DNA of 43,267 bases, from assembly GCF_011045015.1 (NCBI RefSeq), contig NZ_JAAKZY010000079.1, positions 1-43,267 on the forward strand, read 5' to 3'. Positions 8,010 through 16,094 of this stretch are shown here, one piece after another; position 1 is the stretch's first letter, and the number at the start of each line of letters is the position of its first letter. The notes under the pieces are model-generated. The model ran no database searches. It was not told where the DNA came from and worked only from the letters and a program-made list of their open reading frames with translations. A program made the position numbers and the translations under genes. Source of the DNA: Streptomyces scabichelini. Its GTDB lineage: Bacteria > Actinomycetota > Actinomycetes > Streptomycetales > Streptomycetaceae.

Positions 8010-9104
8010 ATGAGCATGCGCACCCGCACCACCGTGGCCGCGGCCATGTCTGTGGTCGTCTCCCTGTCTCTCGCCGCCTGCGGTGAGAGCGGCGATGCGG
8101 GAAGTGGAGGTGCCACGACCGTCGGTATAGCGATGCCCACCACCACGTCCCAGCGGTGGATCGACGACGGCCGGAACATGGTCACCCAGATCGAGGGCTT
8201 CGGCTACGAGACCTCCCTGAAGTACGCCGAAGACGACCCGAAGACCCAGGTCGAGCAGGTGGAGGCGATGATCGACCAGGGTGTGGACGCCCTGGTCATC
8301 GCCTCGGTCGACGGGCGTTCGCTCACCGATGTGCTGCGCAGGGCGGAATCCGCCCACATCCCCGTGATCTCGTACGACCGCCTGATCCTGAACAGTTCCG
8401 ACGTGGACTACTACGCCACCTTCGACAACGAGCAGGTCGGTGAGCTCCAGGCCGACTTCCTGATCGAGCGACTCGGACTGGTCAACGGCAGCAAGAAGGG
8501 CCCGTTCAACATCGAGGTGTTCGCCGGCTCACCCGACGACAACAACACCGGCTACTTCTTCGAGAGCGCGATGAGGATTCTGCAGCCCTACATCGAGAGC
8601 GGCGACCTCGTCGTGAAATCCGGGCAGACCGAGATGGAGCAGGTCACGACGCTGCGCTGGGACGGTGTCAGGGCCAAGAAACGCATGAACGAACTGCTCG
8701 ACTCCGACTACGCGAACGAGCGCGTCGACGCGGTCCTCTCGCCGTACGACGGCATATCGAGGGGCATCATCGAAGCGCTGAAGGCGCACGGTTACGGCGA
8801 CGAGGGCAAGCGGCTGCCCATCATCACGGGGCAGGACGCCGAGCCGCTCTCGGTGAAGTCGATCATGGCGGGTGAGCAGGCGCAGACCGTGTACAAGGAC
8901 ACGCGCGAACTCGCGCTCATCACCTCGTACATGGTCAACTCGGTGATCCACAACAAGAAGCCGGTGATCAACGACACCAGCTCGTACGACAACGGGGAGA
9001 AGGTCGTGCCCGCGTATCTCCTGGAACCGGTGAGCGTCGACAAGGGCAATTACCGCAAGGAGCTCGTCGAGTCGGGCTACATCGACAAGAGCGACCTCGA
9101 CTGA
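8010..9104 (+). CDS. ChvE-type monosaccharide ABC substrate-binding lipoprotein, orphan
   Basis: A 364-residue periplasmic-binding-protein-fold protein. Residues 1-24 are a lipoprotein signal ending in the lipobox SLAAC. The mature part reads TTVGIAMPTTTSQRWIDDG, then KTQVEQVEAMIDQGVDALVIASVD, HIPVISYDRLI, a YYATFDNEQVGELQ segment and PIITGQDAEPLSVKSI, the layout of ChvE/XylF-like multiple-sugar binding proteins. In its family it delivers sugars such as xylose, galactose or arabinose to a GguA/GguB-type ABC transporter. Here no ATPase or permease follows: the next gene is on the opposite strand. It must therefore serve a transporter encoded elsewhere or act in sensing. The ATG at 8010 has GAGGA in front; a second ATG at 8016 is possible. 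Confidence 0.9.
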   Translation: MSMRTRTTVAAAMSVVVSLSLAACGESGDAGSGGATTVGIAMPTTTSQRWIDDGRNMVTQIEGFGYETSLKYAEDDPKTQVEQVEAMIDQGVDALVIASVDGRSLTDVLRRAESAHIPVISYDRLILNSSDVDYYATFDNEQVGELQADFLIERLGLVNGSKKGPFNIEVFAGSPDDNNTGYFFESAMRILQPYIESGDLVVKSGQTEMEQVTTLRWDGVRAKKRMNELLDSDYANERVDAVLSPYDGISRGIIEALKAHGYGDEGKRLPIITGQDAEPLSVKSIMAGEQAQTVYKDTRELALITSYMVNSVIHNKKPVINDTSSYDNGEKVVPAYLLEPVSVDKGNYRKELVESGYIDKSDLD

Positions 9105-9138
9105 CTCGACTGAGGCGGCTCGCGGCTGTCGGCTGCGG

Positions 9139-9765
9139 TCAGTGCACGCCGTGCGGCCGGAACTGGATGCTGATCCGGGGTCCGGTCGCACGCGTGGTCT
9201 TGGGAATCGCGTGTTCCCAGGTGCGCTGGCAGGAACCGCCCATCACGATCAGGTCCCCGTGCCCGAGTGGCCGGCGTATCCCGGCGCCGCCGCGCCGAGG
9301 GCGCAGGAGCAGGTCGCGCGGCGCGCCCACGGACAGGATGGCGACCATCGTGTCCTCTCGCGCGCCCCGGCCGGTCCGGTCCCCGTGCCAGGCCACGCTG
9401 TCGCGGCCGTCCCGGTAGTAGCAGAGTCCGGCGGTGGTGAAGGGCTCGCCCAACTCGTCGGCGTAGTACGAGGAAAGGGTGTCCCGCGCCTCGTCAAGGA
9501 CGGGGTGCGGCAGCTCGTCGTCGGCACTGTAGTGGGCGAGCAGGCGCGGGACGTCCACCGTGTTCTCGTACATCTGCCGCCGTTCGGCCCGCCACGGCAC
9601 CTCGGTGGCGAGCCGGGCGAACAGGGCGTCGGCCCCGCGCAGCCATCCCGGCAGCAGATCGATCCAGGCGCCGTCGCCGAGCCGGGTCCTGCGCAGCTCG
9701 TGCAGCGGGCCGAGGCGGATGTCGTCGGTCTGGTCGAAGAGCGAGCCCTGGAGGTGCGTGGACAT
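9139..9765 (-). CDS. AlkB-family Fe(II)/2-oxoglutarate dioxygenase
   Basis: A 208-residue AlkB homologue, expected to remove alkyl groups from damaged nucleic-acid bases by oxidative dealkylation. The iron ligands are visible as H127 and D129 in WHGDR and H185 in TWEHAIPK; the 2-oxoglutarate-binding arginines are in PRISIQFR (R197, R203). The nucleotide-recognition lid QMYENTVDVPRLLAHY and the LCYYRDGRDSVAWH strand are also present, and the length is normal. The start is the ATG at 9765. In front of it TAACCT lies six bases away, so translation may be leaderless. A self-complementary ATTCGAAT at 9785-9792 sits just upstream and might be a regulator site. No adaptive-response partner gene (ada, ogt) is adjacent. 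Confidence 0.92.
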   Translation of the reverse strand: MSTHLQGSLFDQTDDIRLGPLHELRRTRLGDGAWIDLLPGWLRGADALFARLATEVPWRAERRQMYENTVDVPRLLAHYSADDELPHPVLDEARDTLSSYYADELGEPFTTAGLCYYRDGRDSVAWHGDRTGRGAREDTMVAILSVGAPRDLLLRPRRGGAGIRRPLGHGDLIVMGGSCQRTWEHAIPKTTRATGPRISIQFRPHGVH

Positions 9766-9895
9766 GATTCCAGGTTACGCTCATATTCGAATGCTTGTAC
9801 GGCAGAGGTGCCCCCCGCTGATGGTGCTCGCCGGCCCCACGACTGCTGGGTGCCGAGCAGGCGCCGAGTCGAACAGAGACCGTGTGGCGGGACGC

Positions 9896-10246
9896 TCAGG
9901 TCTGGTTGCCCTTCGGCCTGCCGCGCTGGTCAGGCGTCCCGTGCGGCGGTGGGTGGGTGGCCTCCGCGGCGGTGGCGGGTGACACCGTCCGGCCCGGGCG
10001 CTGCGGAGACTGTTCGGGGCGCACGGCCGTGGGGTCGCCGCCCGTGGGTTCCGCCCCGGAGGCGAGCTCGCCCAGCCGGGCCTTGATCATCTCCACCACC
10101 GGTGTGCGGTCGGCGTGCGCGCGCTCGTATTCCAGTACCTGCTCCACCTCGTCGGCCGACAATGCGCGGATACGGCTCCGCAGACCGCCCAGCGGCAGAT
10201 GGTCGAAGTCGGGCAGGGGCAGGGCCTCGCGGTCGGTGTGGCTCAT
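9896..10246 (-). CDS. Short conserved actinobacterial protein
   Basis: A 116-residue protein. Residues 8-60 (ALPLPDFDHLPLGGLRSRIR, then LSADEVEQVLEYERAHADR and TPVVEMIKARLGELASG) look like a conserved helical module I have seen in Streptomyces short proteins (possibly the group annotated DUF8129, from memory). The rest is a disordered Pro/Thr/Gly/Arg tail. No signal or membrane segment. The ATG at 10246 follows GGAAGGAG at a slightly long distance. It is read in the same direction as the DUF6479 and hydrophobic-protein genes and may be co-expressed with them. Function unknown. Confidence 0.7.
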   Translation of the reverse strand: MSHTDREALPLPDFDHLPLGGLRSRIRALSADEVEQVLEYERAHADRTPVVEMIKARLGELASGAEPTGGDPTAVRPEQSPQRPGRTVSPATAAEATHPPPHGTPDQRGRPKGNQT

Positions 10247-10303
10247 GTGCGTACTCCTTCCTTCCTGTCCTTCCTGTCGGCATCGCACCCGTGCGTCGAA
10301 GGA

Positions 10304-10672
10304 TCAGGTCCGCCCGGGGCCACCACTGCCGAACCCTCCGCTGGAGTTCTCGTCCCACTTCGGCGGATCCTGGTCCGCCGCGCGGCGCGTACGGGTGTTG
10401 CCGTGTCCCCGCAGCCGGTGCGGGGTGAGCCGATGACGGCCGCGCGGCACCTCGGCGGGCTCCCGCCGTTCACGGACCTCGTGCACGGGGCCGGAGGCGG
10501 GCGGCCGGGGCTGTTCCTCGGGGCGTGGCGGCGCGGGCTCACGGGCGCGGATCCGGCGGCCACGCGACACGGCCCAGATCAGGGCGCCGACGATGACGAG
10601 CCCGACCAGGAACGGAATCACGCCGCCCGCCACCGCGGAGGATGCGGCCAGTCGAGTCGTGACGATGTCCAT
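10304..10672 (-). CDS. DUF6479-like single-span membrane protein
   Basis: A 122-residue protein with an N-terminal transmembrane helix at about residues 15-36 (AGGVIPFLVGLVIVGALIWA), followed by a long basic, proline-rich cytoplasmic tail (SRGRRIRAREPAPPRPEE onward) ending in a Gly/Ser-rich stretch. This layout matches the Streptomyces DUF6479 family of unknown function. The ATG at 10672 directly follows GCGGGAG. A SigB-type promoter lies immediately upstream, so expression under osmotic or general stress is likely. The spacing is so tight that the transcript may have almost no leader. Confidence 0.72.
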   Translation of the reverse strand: MDIVTTRLAASSAVAGGVIPFLVGLVIVGALIWAVSRGRRIRAREPAPPRPEEQPRPPASGPVHEVRERREPAEVPRGRHRLTPHRLRGHGNTRTRRAADQDPPKWDENSSGGFGSGGPGRT

Positions 10673-10681
10673 CTCCCGCGA

Positions 10682-10705
10682 GTACCCGGCGCGGCCGACC
10701 GAAAC
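10682..10705 (-). promoter_or_regulatory. Predicted SigB-type promoter of the DUF6479 gene
   Basis: On the minus strand GTTT (10705-10702) is followed after 14 bases by GGGTAC (10687-10682). This is a full match to the pattern GNNT-N14-16-GGGTAY known for Streptomyces SigB-family promoters. A sigma factor of that family is encoded at 11348-12145. The -10 element ends only nine bases before the start codon. Confidence 0.6.
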
Positions 10706-10845
10706 AGCTGTCTGCGGTGCCCGGCACCAGTCGGTCGGTGGCCCGTCCGGTCAGTGGCCCGTTCGCGTGCGGGTCCCGGGCGTCCACGCGAGGGTGACGT
10801 AGATCCAACGCCTGAGGCGCAGGAGGAGGACCCTGCGCTGCACGG

Positions 10846-11016
10846 TCACCACCTGTACCAGCGCGACCGGGTTCCCGTCACCGTGGTGCTGCGCATCAGG
10901 AAGCCGAGCAACCAGATGACGAGCACGGCGAGAGCGATCCACCAGAGAGCCTCGACCGCGAATCCCGTCCCGAAAAGGATCAGGATCAGAAGGAGGACCA
11001 GCAGGATGGGGACCAT
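10846..11016 (-). CDS. Small hydrophobic membrane protein
   Basis: A 56-residue peptide that is almost all membrane segment: MVPILLVLLLILILFGTGF, then ALWWIALAVLVIWLLGFLMR, with a short polar C-terminus TTVTGTRSRWYRW. Two helices are likely. Very similar short hydrophobic proteins recur in Streptomyces next to stress genes. I chose the ATG at 11016 because AGGAGGTGGAG stands right before it; a longer in-frame ATG at 11127 would add a polar leader without support. Function unknown. Confidence 0.75.
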   Translation of the reverse strand: MVPILLVLLLILILFGTGFAVEALWWIALAVLVIWLLGFLMRSTTVTGTRSRWYRW

Positions 11017-11185
11017 GACCTCCACCTCCTGAGGCGCCGGGTTCCCCGATTCGTCGCTCTGCAACGGACGATGTGACGCGGCATTTCCCGGCGGCGGAAC
11101 TCCGGGTATTTCTCGGCGCCCTGTCACAGTGAAGAATCGGTCGATCGCCCAACGTCACATTATTCCTGATTTCTGTGCCGTTTGA

Positions 11186-11215
11186 CTTGCTGAATAGCGG
11201 GCAAATGCCCTATAA
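11186..11215 (+). promoter_or_regulatory. Predicted promoter upstream of the SigB-family sigma gene
   Basis: TTGCTG (11186-11191) and TATAAG (11210-11215) are separated by 18 bases, a plausible vegetative-type promoter reading toward the sigma-factor gene; the leader would be about 125 bases. The whole gap 11017-11347 is AT-richer than its surroundings. It also contains GGGTAT at 11104-11109 on the plus strand, but the best -35 partner is 19 bases away, outside the usual SigB spacing. Confidence 0.4.
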
Positions 11216-11347
11216 GTGCTTCGGACAGGAGGCACGTCCGTGGGAGAGCTGGTCCGCCAGATCGCGGGTGTGTCCCGAACGGTCCGTGTGTGCGCCCTCC
11301 CATGGTGACTGTCCAGTCAGCACCTTCTGAGGGAGATGCGACGCACC

Positions 11348-12145
11348 ATGCGAGTCACCGTCAGATCGAAGCAACACCCGCACGATGACGCCCCTGACAC
11401 GGCCGCGGCCTTCGAAAGGCTTGCCGCTCTGCCCGAGGGGCCCGAGCACGACGCGCTGCGTGACGAGATCGTCCAGGCCTGGCTGCCCATGGCCGAGCGC
11501 ATCGCCACCCAGTACCGGGGTCGGGGCGAGTCGGTCGAGGATCTGTGCCAGGTCGCGGCACTCGGCCTCGTCAAGGCGGTCGCCCGCTACGACCCGGAGC
11601 GTGGCTGCGCCTTCGAGAGTTACGCGATCCCGACGATCACCGGTGAGATCAAGCGCCACTTCCGGGACCATATGTGGGTCCTTCATGTGCCGCGTCGAGT
11701 CCAGGACCTGCGCAACCGGGTCCGCACGGCCGCGAAGGACCTGTCGCAGACGGCACCCGGCCGTCGGCCCACCGTCGCCGAGATCGCCGAGCACGCGCGG
11801 ATGAGCGAGGACGACGTACGTATCGGTCTCGAAGCCCTCGACAGTTTCACCGCACTCTCCCTGGACGCCGAACTGCCGGGCAGCGACGACGGTTACGCGC
11901 TGGGAGACATCCTGGGAGAGCCCGACGCCGGGTTCGATCTCGTCGTTGACCGTGAGGCCGTGAAGCCCTGTCTGCAAGAGCTCCCCGAGCGCGAACGGAC
12001 CATCCTCTATCTGCGCTTCTTCGGAGGGATGACGCAAAGCCGCATCGCGAACCAGCTCGGCATCTCGCAGATGCACGTGTCCCGGCTGCTCAGCGCCTGC
12101 TGCGCCGAACTGAGGGAGAAAGCCCTCTCCGAACCGGCAGCCTGA
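11348..12145 (+). CDS. RNA polymerase sigma factor, SigB/SigF/SigG family
   Basis: A 265-residue alternative sigma factor. Region 2 is visible as DEIVQAWLPMAERIATQYRG, then ESVEDLCQVAALGLVKAVAR and FESYAIPTITGEIKRHFRD; region 3 as HVPRRVQDLRNRVRTA and RPTVAEIAEHARMSEDDV; region 4 as CLQELPERERTILYLRFFGG and MTQSRIANQLGISQMHVSRL. This is the SigB group that controls osmotic, oxidative and developmental responses in Streptomyces. Two starts are possible: ATG at 11336, which abuts GAGGGAG and is too close to it, or ATG at 11348, about 12 bases after the same motif; I prefer the latter. No RsbW-like anti-sigma or RsbV-like antagonist gene is adjacent, so control must come from elsewhere. Confidence 0.92.
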   Translation: MRVTVRSKQHPHDDAPDTAAAFERLAALPEGPEHDALRDEIVQAWLPMAERIATQYRGRGESVEDLCQVAALGLVKAVARYDPERGCAFESYAIPTITGEIKRHFRDHMWVLHVPRRVQDLRNRVRTAAKDLSQTAPGRRPTVAEIAEHARMSEDDVRIGLEALDSFTALSLDAELPGSDDGYALGDILGEPDAGFDLVVDREAVKPCLQELPERERTILYLRFFGGMTQSRIANQLGISQMHVSRLLSACCAELREKALSEPAA

Positions 12146-12196
12146 TGCCCGGCCCCGCGCCGGTGTGCCCCGGGTGGATTCCCCCACCGCTGTGCC

Positions 12197-12214
12197 CCGG
12201 GTGGATTCACCCGG
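12197..12214 (+). terminator. Hairpin downstream of the sigma gene
   Basis: CCGGGTG and CACCCGG form a perfect 7-bp stem around a GATT loop, 52 bases after the sigma stop codon. An 18-base block that starts TGTGCCCC occurs at 12164-12181 and again at 12191-12208, so the left arm also exists as an upstream copy. The rest of the gap to 12428 between the convergent sigma and ANTAR genes shows no gene. Confidence 0.4.
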
Positions 12215-12428
12215 CCGCCCGGCGCGGACCTGGCCCGGCCGGGCGAGCGAGCGGCGAGCTCACTGCCGAACCCTCCCGGGAGCGGTTCGTCAATGTGCCG
12301 CTGTTGTCCGAACTAACCACGTGGGCCGAACCGAAACGCTTCAGGTCCGTTCGAACACAGCGGTTCCTCTGCCCTGTTGAGGAGTCCCGTCGAGGAATCG
12401 AGGAATGCCAACGGGTCCGGGACGTCGA

Positions 12429-12803
12429 TCACCGCAGTGGTGGACCGCCCGGAATCTGCGTGGGCCCGTAACGATCGAGCGTGTCTTCCAGCGTTGCTCG
12501 GACATCGGGTGGGAGATCGCCTTTCTGCCCCCAGATGAGGATCAGCTCCGCGACATTTCGCAGCTTGATGTTCGTGTGCTGGGAAACGTCCCGCAGCACG
12601 GCCCAGCCCTGGTCGGGTGTCACCCGTCCCAGCGCGACCATCATGCCGATCGCCTGATCCACGACGGCATGGGAGGTCACGGCTTCCTTGAGCTGGCCGA
12701 TCTCCTCCTGCAACTCGACGATCTGGGCCGTGTCGTCGGGCACGGCCGACCCCTGCGGGCCGCCGGCCGGCTCGGCAGTTCCCGAACGGGTGTGTGAGGT
12801 CAT
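12429..12803 (-). CDS. ANTAR-domain protein
   Basis: A 124-residue protein with a disordered N-terminus, a short coiled coil IVELQEEIGQLKEAVTSH at about residues 25-45, and an ANTAR domain: AVVDQAIGMMVALGRVTPDQ, GWAVLRDVSQHTNIKLRNVA, then ELILIWGQKG. ANTAR domains bind paired hairpins in nascent RNA and act as antiterminators. There is no receiver or GAF domain in front, so the signal input is missing or comes from a partner. I chose the ATG at 12803 because GGAGG stands seven bases before it; an in-frame ATG at 12848 would add 15 residues with a poor ribosome site. Convergent with the sigma gene. Confidence 0.85.
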   Translation of the reverse strand: MTSHTRSGTAEPAGGPQGSAVPDDTAQIVELQEEIGQLKEAVTSHAVVDQAIGMMVALGRVTPDQGWAVLRDVSQHTNIKLRNVAELILIWGQKGDLPPDVRATLEDTLDRYGPTQIPGGPPLR

Positions 12804-13036
12804 CGTCGCCTCCGGGGTCGGAGCGCTTACGTGTTTGTCCGTCGTCATCCCTTGGTTCTGGCCTTGCGTGCTTCGTCCGACTCCATCGTCGCCACTTGTC
12901 CGGGCACATGCCAGTGCGAGCGCATACGCATGCTGTTTTGCTCGCTCACTGTGGTGAACGATTCACGAATTGCGAAGGTGAAGGCCGGGGCGCAGGGTGG
13001 ATACGCCAGTCCAACCCCCACGAAGGACGGAAGATC

Positions 13037-13228
13037 ATGGCTAAGGCAAAGGGCAAGGCCAAGCAGATGAAGGGCAAGATGAAGGAGACCACCGGCAGGG
13101 CCATGGGCGACAAGGCCCGGGAGGTCGAGGGCCGGGGCGAGCAGACGGCGGGTGAGGCGGAGGAAGCCGCGGCGAAGGCCACCGAGCGGGCGAAGGGCAC
13201 CGAGCGTGGGAAGAAGTCCGGACGGTAG
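13037..13228 (+). CDS. CsbD-like stress protein
   Basis: A 63-residue, highly charged protein without hydrophobic core: AKGKAKQMKGKMKETTGRAM, GDKAREVEGRGEQTAGEAEE, then AAAKATERAKGTERGKKSGR. The KGKxKEttGra-gdd pattern with internal repeats matches the CsbD family, whose Bacillus founder is induced by SigB under stress; its biochemical role is unknown. The ATG at 13037 follows AAGGACGGAAG. No exact SigB promoter is seen in front. Confidence 0.8.
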   Translation: MAKAKGKAKQMKGKMKETTGRAMGDKAREVEGRGEQTAGEAEEAAAKATERAKGTERGKKSGR

Positions 13229-13241
13229 ACCGGGCTCATCG

Positions 13242-13259
13242 CCGCCGCGCCTCCGGCGG
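13242..13259 (+). terminator. Possible terminator after csbD
   Basis: CCGCCG and CGGCGG form a 6-bp stem around CGCCTC, beginning 14 bases after the CsbD stop. The stem is short and no U-run follows, so the call is weak. Confidence 0.3.
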
Positions 13260-13356
13260 TCGTTTCGGGCTCGGCCCGTGCGGCCGCCGGGGGCGTCCGT
13301 GCTCCATGACGGGCCGACCGGACTGCCCACCGTCGCACCGGGGTACTCGCCGCCGT

Positions 13357-13557
13357 ATGCGCAAGCTCATGCGGCGCCCGCTGAGGCGCAAGAAGGGAAC
13401 CCGTACCGCGGCCGAAGAGGCCCTGGAGGAAGTCAAGGAGCAGGGGCACGAGGACGACACGGACACCTCCGAGGGCCGGGACCGCGGCCCCGGCGACCCC
13501 ATCACTCCGAGCACCCGGGCGAACCGGGAAGCCACCGAGGTGGACGGCACCGACTGA
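13357..13557 (+). CDS. Small hypothetical protein
   Basis: A 66-residue reading frame with a basic start (MRKLMRRPLRRKKG) and a very acidic, hydrophilic remainder (AAEEALEEVKEQGHEDDTDT onward). No domain recognised. Third-position GC bias is in line with real genes here, and a stop follows 49 bases before the decarboxylase start. A longer version from 13306 exists but its extra residues look random. There is no clear ribosome site, so it may be spurious. Confidence 0.4.
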   Translation: MRKLMRRPLRRKKGTRTAAEEALEEVKEQGHEDDTDTSEGRDRGPGDPITPSTRANREATEVDGTD

Positions 13558-13606
13558 GCGGTACGCCCCCACAGCAGACGTCACTGCCGGAGGGAGGCCA
13601 GCAACC

Positions 13607-15067
13607 GTGGACCACACACAGGCACCCGTACTCGAGGCCCTGCGGCGCTACCACGAGCGAAGCGAGCTCGCCTTCACCCCGCCCGGCCACAAGCAGGCGC
13701 GAGGTGCCGACCCGCAGGCCCGCGCGATACTCGGTGACGCCGTCTACCACACCGACCTCCTGGCGTCAGGAGGCCTCGACGACCGGCGTACGAGCGGACA
13801 CGTGCTGCTGCGTGCGGAGGAGCTGATGGCGGACGCGGTCCACGCCGAGCACACGTTCTTCACGACGTGCGGCAGCTCCCTGTCCGTCAAGGCGGCGATG
13901 CTCGCCGTGGCGGGCCCGGGCGAGAAGCTCATCGTGGGACGCGACGCCCACAAGTCGGTGATCTCCGGCCTGATCCTCTCCGGGATCGAACCGGTCTGGG
14001 TCGATCCTCAGTGGGACGTGAAGCAGCGCCTGGCCCATGCACCCGGCCCGGAAGCCTTCGAGGAGGCGCTCACCCGCCATCCGGACGCGCGCGGCGCCGT
14101 CGTCACCAGCCCCACCCCGTACGGCGGTTGCGCCGCCCTCGAGGACATCGCGGAGATCTTCCACGTGCGCGACCTGCCCCTCGTCGTCGACGAGGCCTGG
14201 GGCGCCCATCTGCCCTTCCACCCGGACCTGCCGCCCTGGGCGATGGACGCCGGCGCGGACGTCTGCGTGACGAGCATCCACAAGATGGGCAGCGGCCTGG
14301 AGCAGGGCTCCGTCTACCACCTTCAGGGCTCCCTGATCGAGGCGAAGACCCTGCAGTCGCGCGCCGACCTGTTCGGCACCACCAGCCCCTCGGTCCTCAT
14401 CTACGCGGGACTCGACGCCTGGCGCCGTCAGATGGCCCTCCACGGGAAGGACCTCCTGGACGACGCGCTGCGGCTGGCCGCGGACGTCCGCTCCGCCATC
14501 GACGAGATACCCGGCCTGCACGTCCTGGACCGCGACGACCTCGTGGGGCCCGGCCTGTCCGCCGACTTCGATCCCCTGCCCGTGGTCATCGACGTCAGCG
14601 GTCTCGGTACGACCGGCTACCGCGCGGCCGACCTGCTGCGCACCGAGCACCACATCGACGTGCACCTCGCGGACCACCGGCGCATCAACGCCCAGCTCAC
14701 CCACGCCGACACGACCGCCACCACGCAGCCGCTGATCGACGCGCTGTGGGACCTCGCCGAGCACGCCGGGGAACTGGCCGCGGCGCCGGTCATCGACGTG
14801 CCGAGCGGGCGGGACATGCGTCTTGAACAGGCCTGCCGACCCCGCGACGCGTACTTCGGCGCCACGGAAAGCGTGCCGACGGAGCGGGCGGCCGGCCGTG
14901 TCTCGGCCGAGATGATCACGCCGTACCCGCCCGGCATCCCGGCCGTCCTGCCGGGAGAACGGCTCACCGAGCCCGTGCTGCGTTACCTGCGCACCGGCCT
15001 GCGGGGAGGCATGAACCTTCCGGACGCCTCGGAGCCGCAGCTGCGCACGATCCGCGTCCGCGCGTGA
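13607..15067 (+). CDS. PLP-dependent Orn/Lys/Arg decarboxylase-family protein
   Basis: A 486-residue fold-type I PLP enzyme of the Orn/Lys/Arg decarboxylase major-domain family, shorter than enterobacterial forms because it lacks the N-terminal receiver-like wing domain. Seen: FTPPGHKQARG at 23-33, the substrate-loop region AEHTFFTTCGSSLSVKAAM, HKSVISGLILSGIEP, the cofactor Asp in LVVDEAWGAHLPFH, and the Schiff-base lysine K226 in SIHKMGSGLEQGS. The C-terminal domain includes MITPYPPGIPAVLPGE, the usual family motif. The GTG at 13607 has GGAGGGAGG in front. It should make a polyamine (cadaverine, putrescine or agmatine) from a basic amino acid; which one is not clear. It ends 10 bases before the convergent ligase gene. 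Confidence 0.9.
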   Translation: MDHTQAPVLEALRRYHERSELAFTPPGHKQARGADPQARAILGDAVYHTDLLASGGLDDRRTSGHVLLRAEELMADAVHAEHTFFTTCGSSLSVKAAMLAVAGPGEKLIVGRDAHKSVISGLILSGIEPVWVDPQWDVKQRLAHAPGPEAFEEALTRHPDARGAVVTSPTPYGGCAALEDIAEIFHVRDLPLVVDEAWGAHLPFHPDLPPWAMDAGADVCVTSIHKMGSGLEQGSVYHLQGSLIEAKTLQSRADLFGTTSPSVLIYAGLDAWRRQMALHGKDLLDDALRLAADVRSAIDEIPGLHVLDRDDLVGPGLSADFDPLPVVIDVSGLGTTGYRAADLLRTEHHIDVHLADHRRINAQLTHADTTATTQPLIDALWDLAEHAGELAAAPVIDVPSGRDMRLEQACRPRDAYFGATESVPTERAAGRVSAEMITPYPPGIPAVLPGERLTEPVLRYLRTGLRGGMNLPDASEPQLRTIRVRA

Positions 15068-15077
15068 GCGGGCGACG

Positions 15078-16088
15078 CTATGCCGCGGGCCGCTCGCGGA
15101 CGACGTCACGCGCGGTCTTGTCGTGTCGCAGTCCGAGGAACCGCGGGTGCCGCAGCATGCCGTCCCGGGTCCACTCGGTGAACTCGATCTGCGCGACCAG
15201 CTCCGGCTTCGCCCAGTGGGAACGCGGCTCCCGCACCCGGTCGGCGAAAGGCGACGCGGAGGTGTGGAGGCCGTCCAGGCTCTCGCGGAGAGCGACCAGC
15301 GTGCGATGGTCGAAACCCGTGCCCACTTTGCCCGCGTACCGCAACTTGTCCCCGTCGTAGTAGCCGAGCAGCAGCGCACCGAGCCCGACGCGGCTTCCGG
15401 CCGGCTCGGTGAATCCGGCGACGACGAACTCCTGACCCTGGGAGCACTTCAGCTTGAGCCAGTCCACCGAACGACGCGGCTGGTAGCGGCTGTCGGCCCG
15501 CTTCGCGATCAGCCCCTCCCAGCCGTGGGCGCACGACTCGGCCAGCAACTCCGCGCCGCCCTCGTTGCGATGCGTGCTCATCCGCAGCGGGGTGCGGAAC
15601 GTCAGGGCCCGCCGCAGCAGCGACTTGCGGGTGCGCAACGGCAGCTGTGTGGTGTCCGCGCCGTCAAGCCGCAGCAGATCGAACAGGTAGTACGTCACGG
15701 CGACGCCGCTCGCCTCGATCTCCCGCCGCCGGGTGAGCCCCATCCGCTGCTGGAGCCGGGAGAAGTCGGTACGGCCGTGGGCGAACGCGACGATCTCGCC
15801 GTCCGCCGTGAAATCCGTGCACGACTGGGCCGCGAGCGCTTCGGCGATCTCCGGGTACGTGTCGTTGAGCCGGTTGCCGGTGCGGGAGAGCAGCACCACT
15901 CGCCCGCTCTCGCGGACCGCAAGGACCCGGACGCCGTCCAGCTTCCGCTCGAAGATCCACCCGCCGGGAAAGTCCCGCCGGTCGCTCAGCGTGGCGAGCA
16001 TCGGCTGGGCGGCCAGCTCCACGCCGGGGCGTGCCTCGCGCAGCCGCCGGCTCTCGTCGGCGGACAGGGTCCCCAGGAGATCGGTCAT
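15078..16088 (-). CDS. ligD: ATP-dependent DNA ligase, LigD ligase domain type
   Basis: A 336-residue stand-alone ligase of the non-homologous end-joining type. The adenylated lysine is K49 in motif I (FERKLDGVR). Motif III/IIIa appears as FTADGEIVAF and TYYLFDLL, motif IV as HGWEGLIAKRADSRYQP, motif V as WLKLKCSQGQEFVVAG, and the OB-fold follows with GALLLGYYDGDKLRYAGKVG and ending FLGLRHDK. Length fits an isolated LigD ligase module. It seals double-strand breaks, in the family together with Ku, which is not in this window. The ATG at 16088 lies six bases after the stop of the phosphoesterase gene, so the two are one operon. Confidence 0.93.
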   Translation of the reverse strand: MTDLLGTLSADESRRLREARPGVELAAQPMLATLSDRRDFPGGWIFERKLDGVRVLAVRESGRVVLLSRTGNRLNDTYPEIAEALAAQSCTDFTADGEIVAFAHGRTDFSRLQQRMGLTRRREIEASGVAVTYYLFDLLRLDGADTTQLPLRTRKSLLRRALTFRTPLRMSTHRNEGGAELLAESCAHGWEGLIAKRADSRYQPRRSVDWLKLKCSQGQEFVVAGFTEPAGSRVGLGALLLGYYDGDKLRYAGKVGTGFDHRTLVALRESLDGLHTSASPFADRVREPRSHWAKPELVAQIEFTEWTRDGMLRHPRFLGLRHDKTARDVVRERPAA

Positions 16089-16094
16089 CGCCGC

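Noticed and set aside
11081..11109. GCAT-N19-GGGTAT as a SigB-type promoter of the sigma gene itself
   Set aside because: The spacer exceeds the 14-16 bases of the known pattern.
12164..12208. Two copies of an 18-base block as a tandem repeat array
   Set aside because: Only two copies, and the second is explained by the hairpin after the sigma gene.
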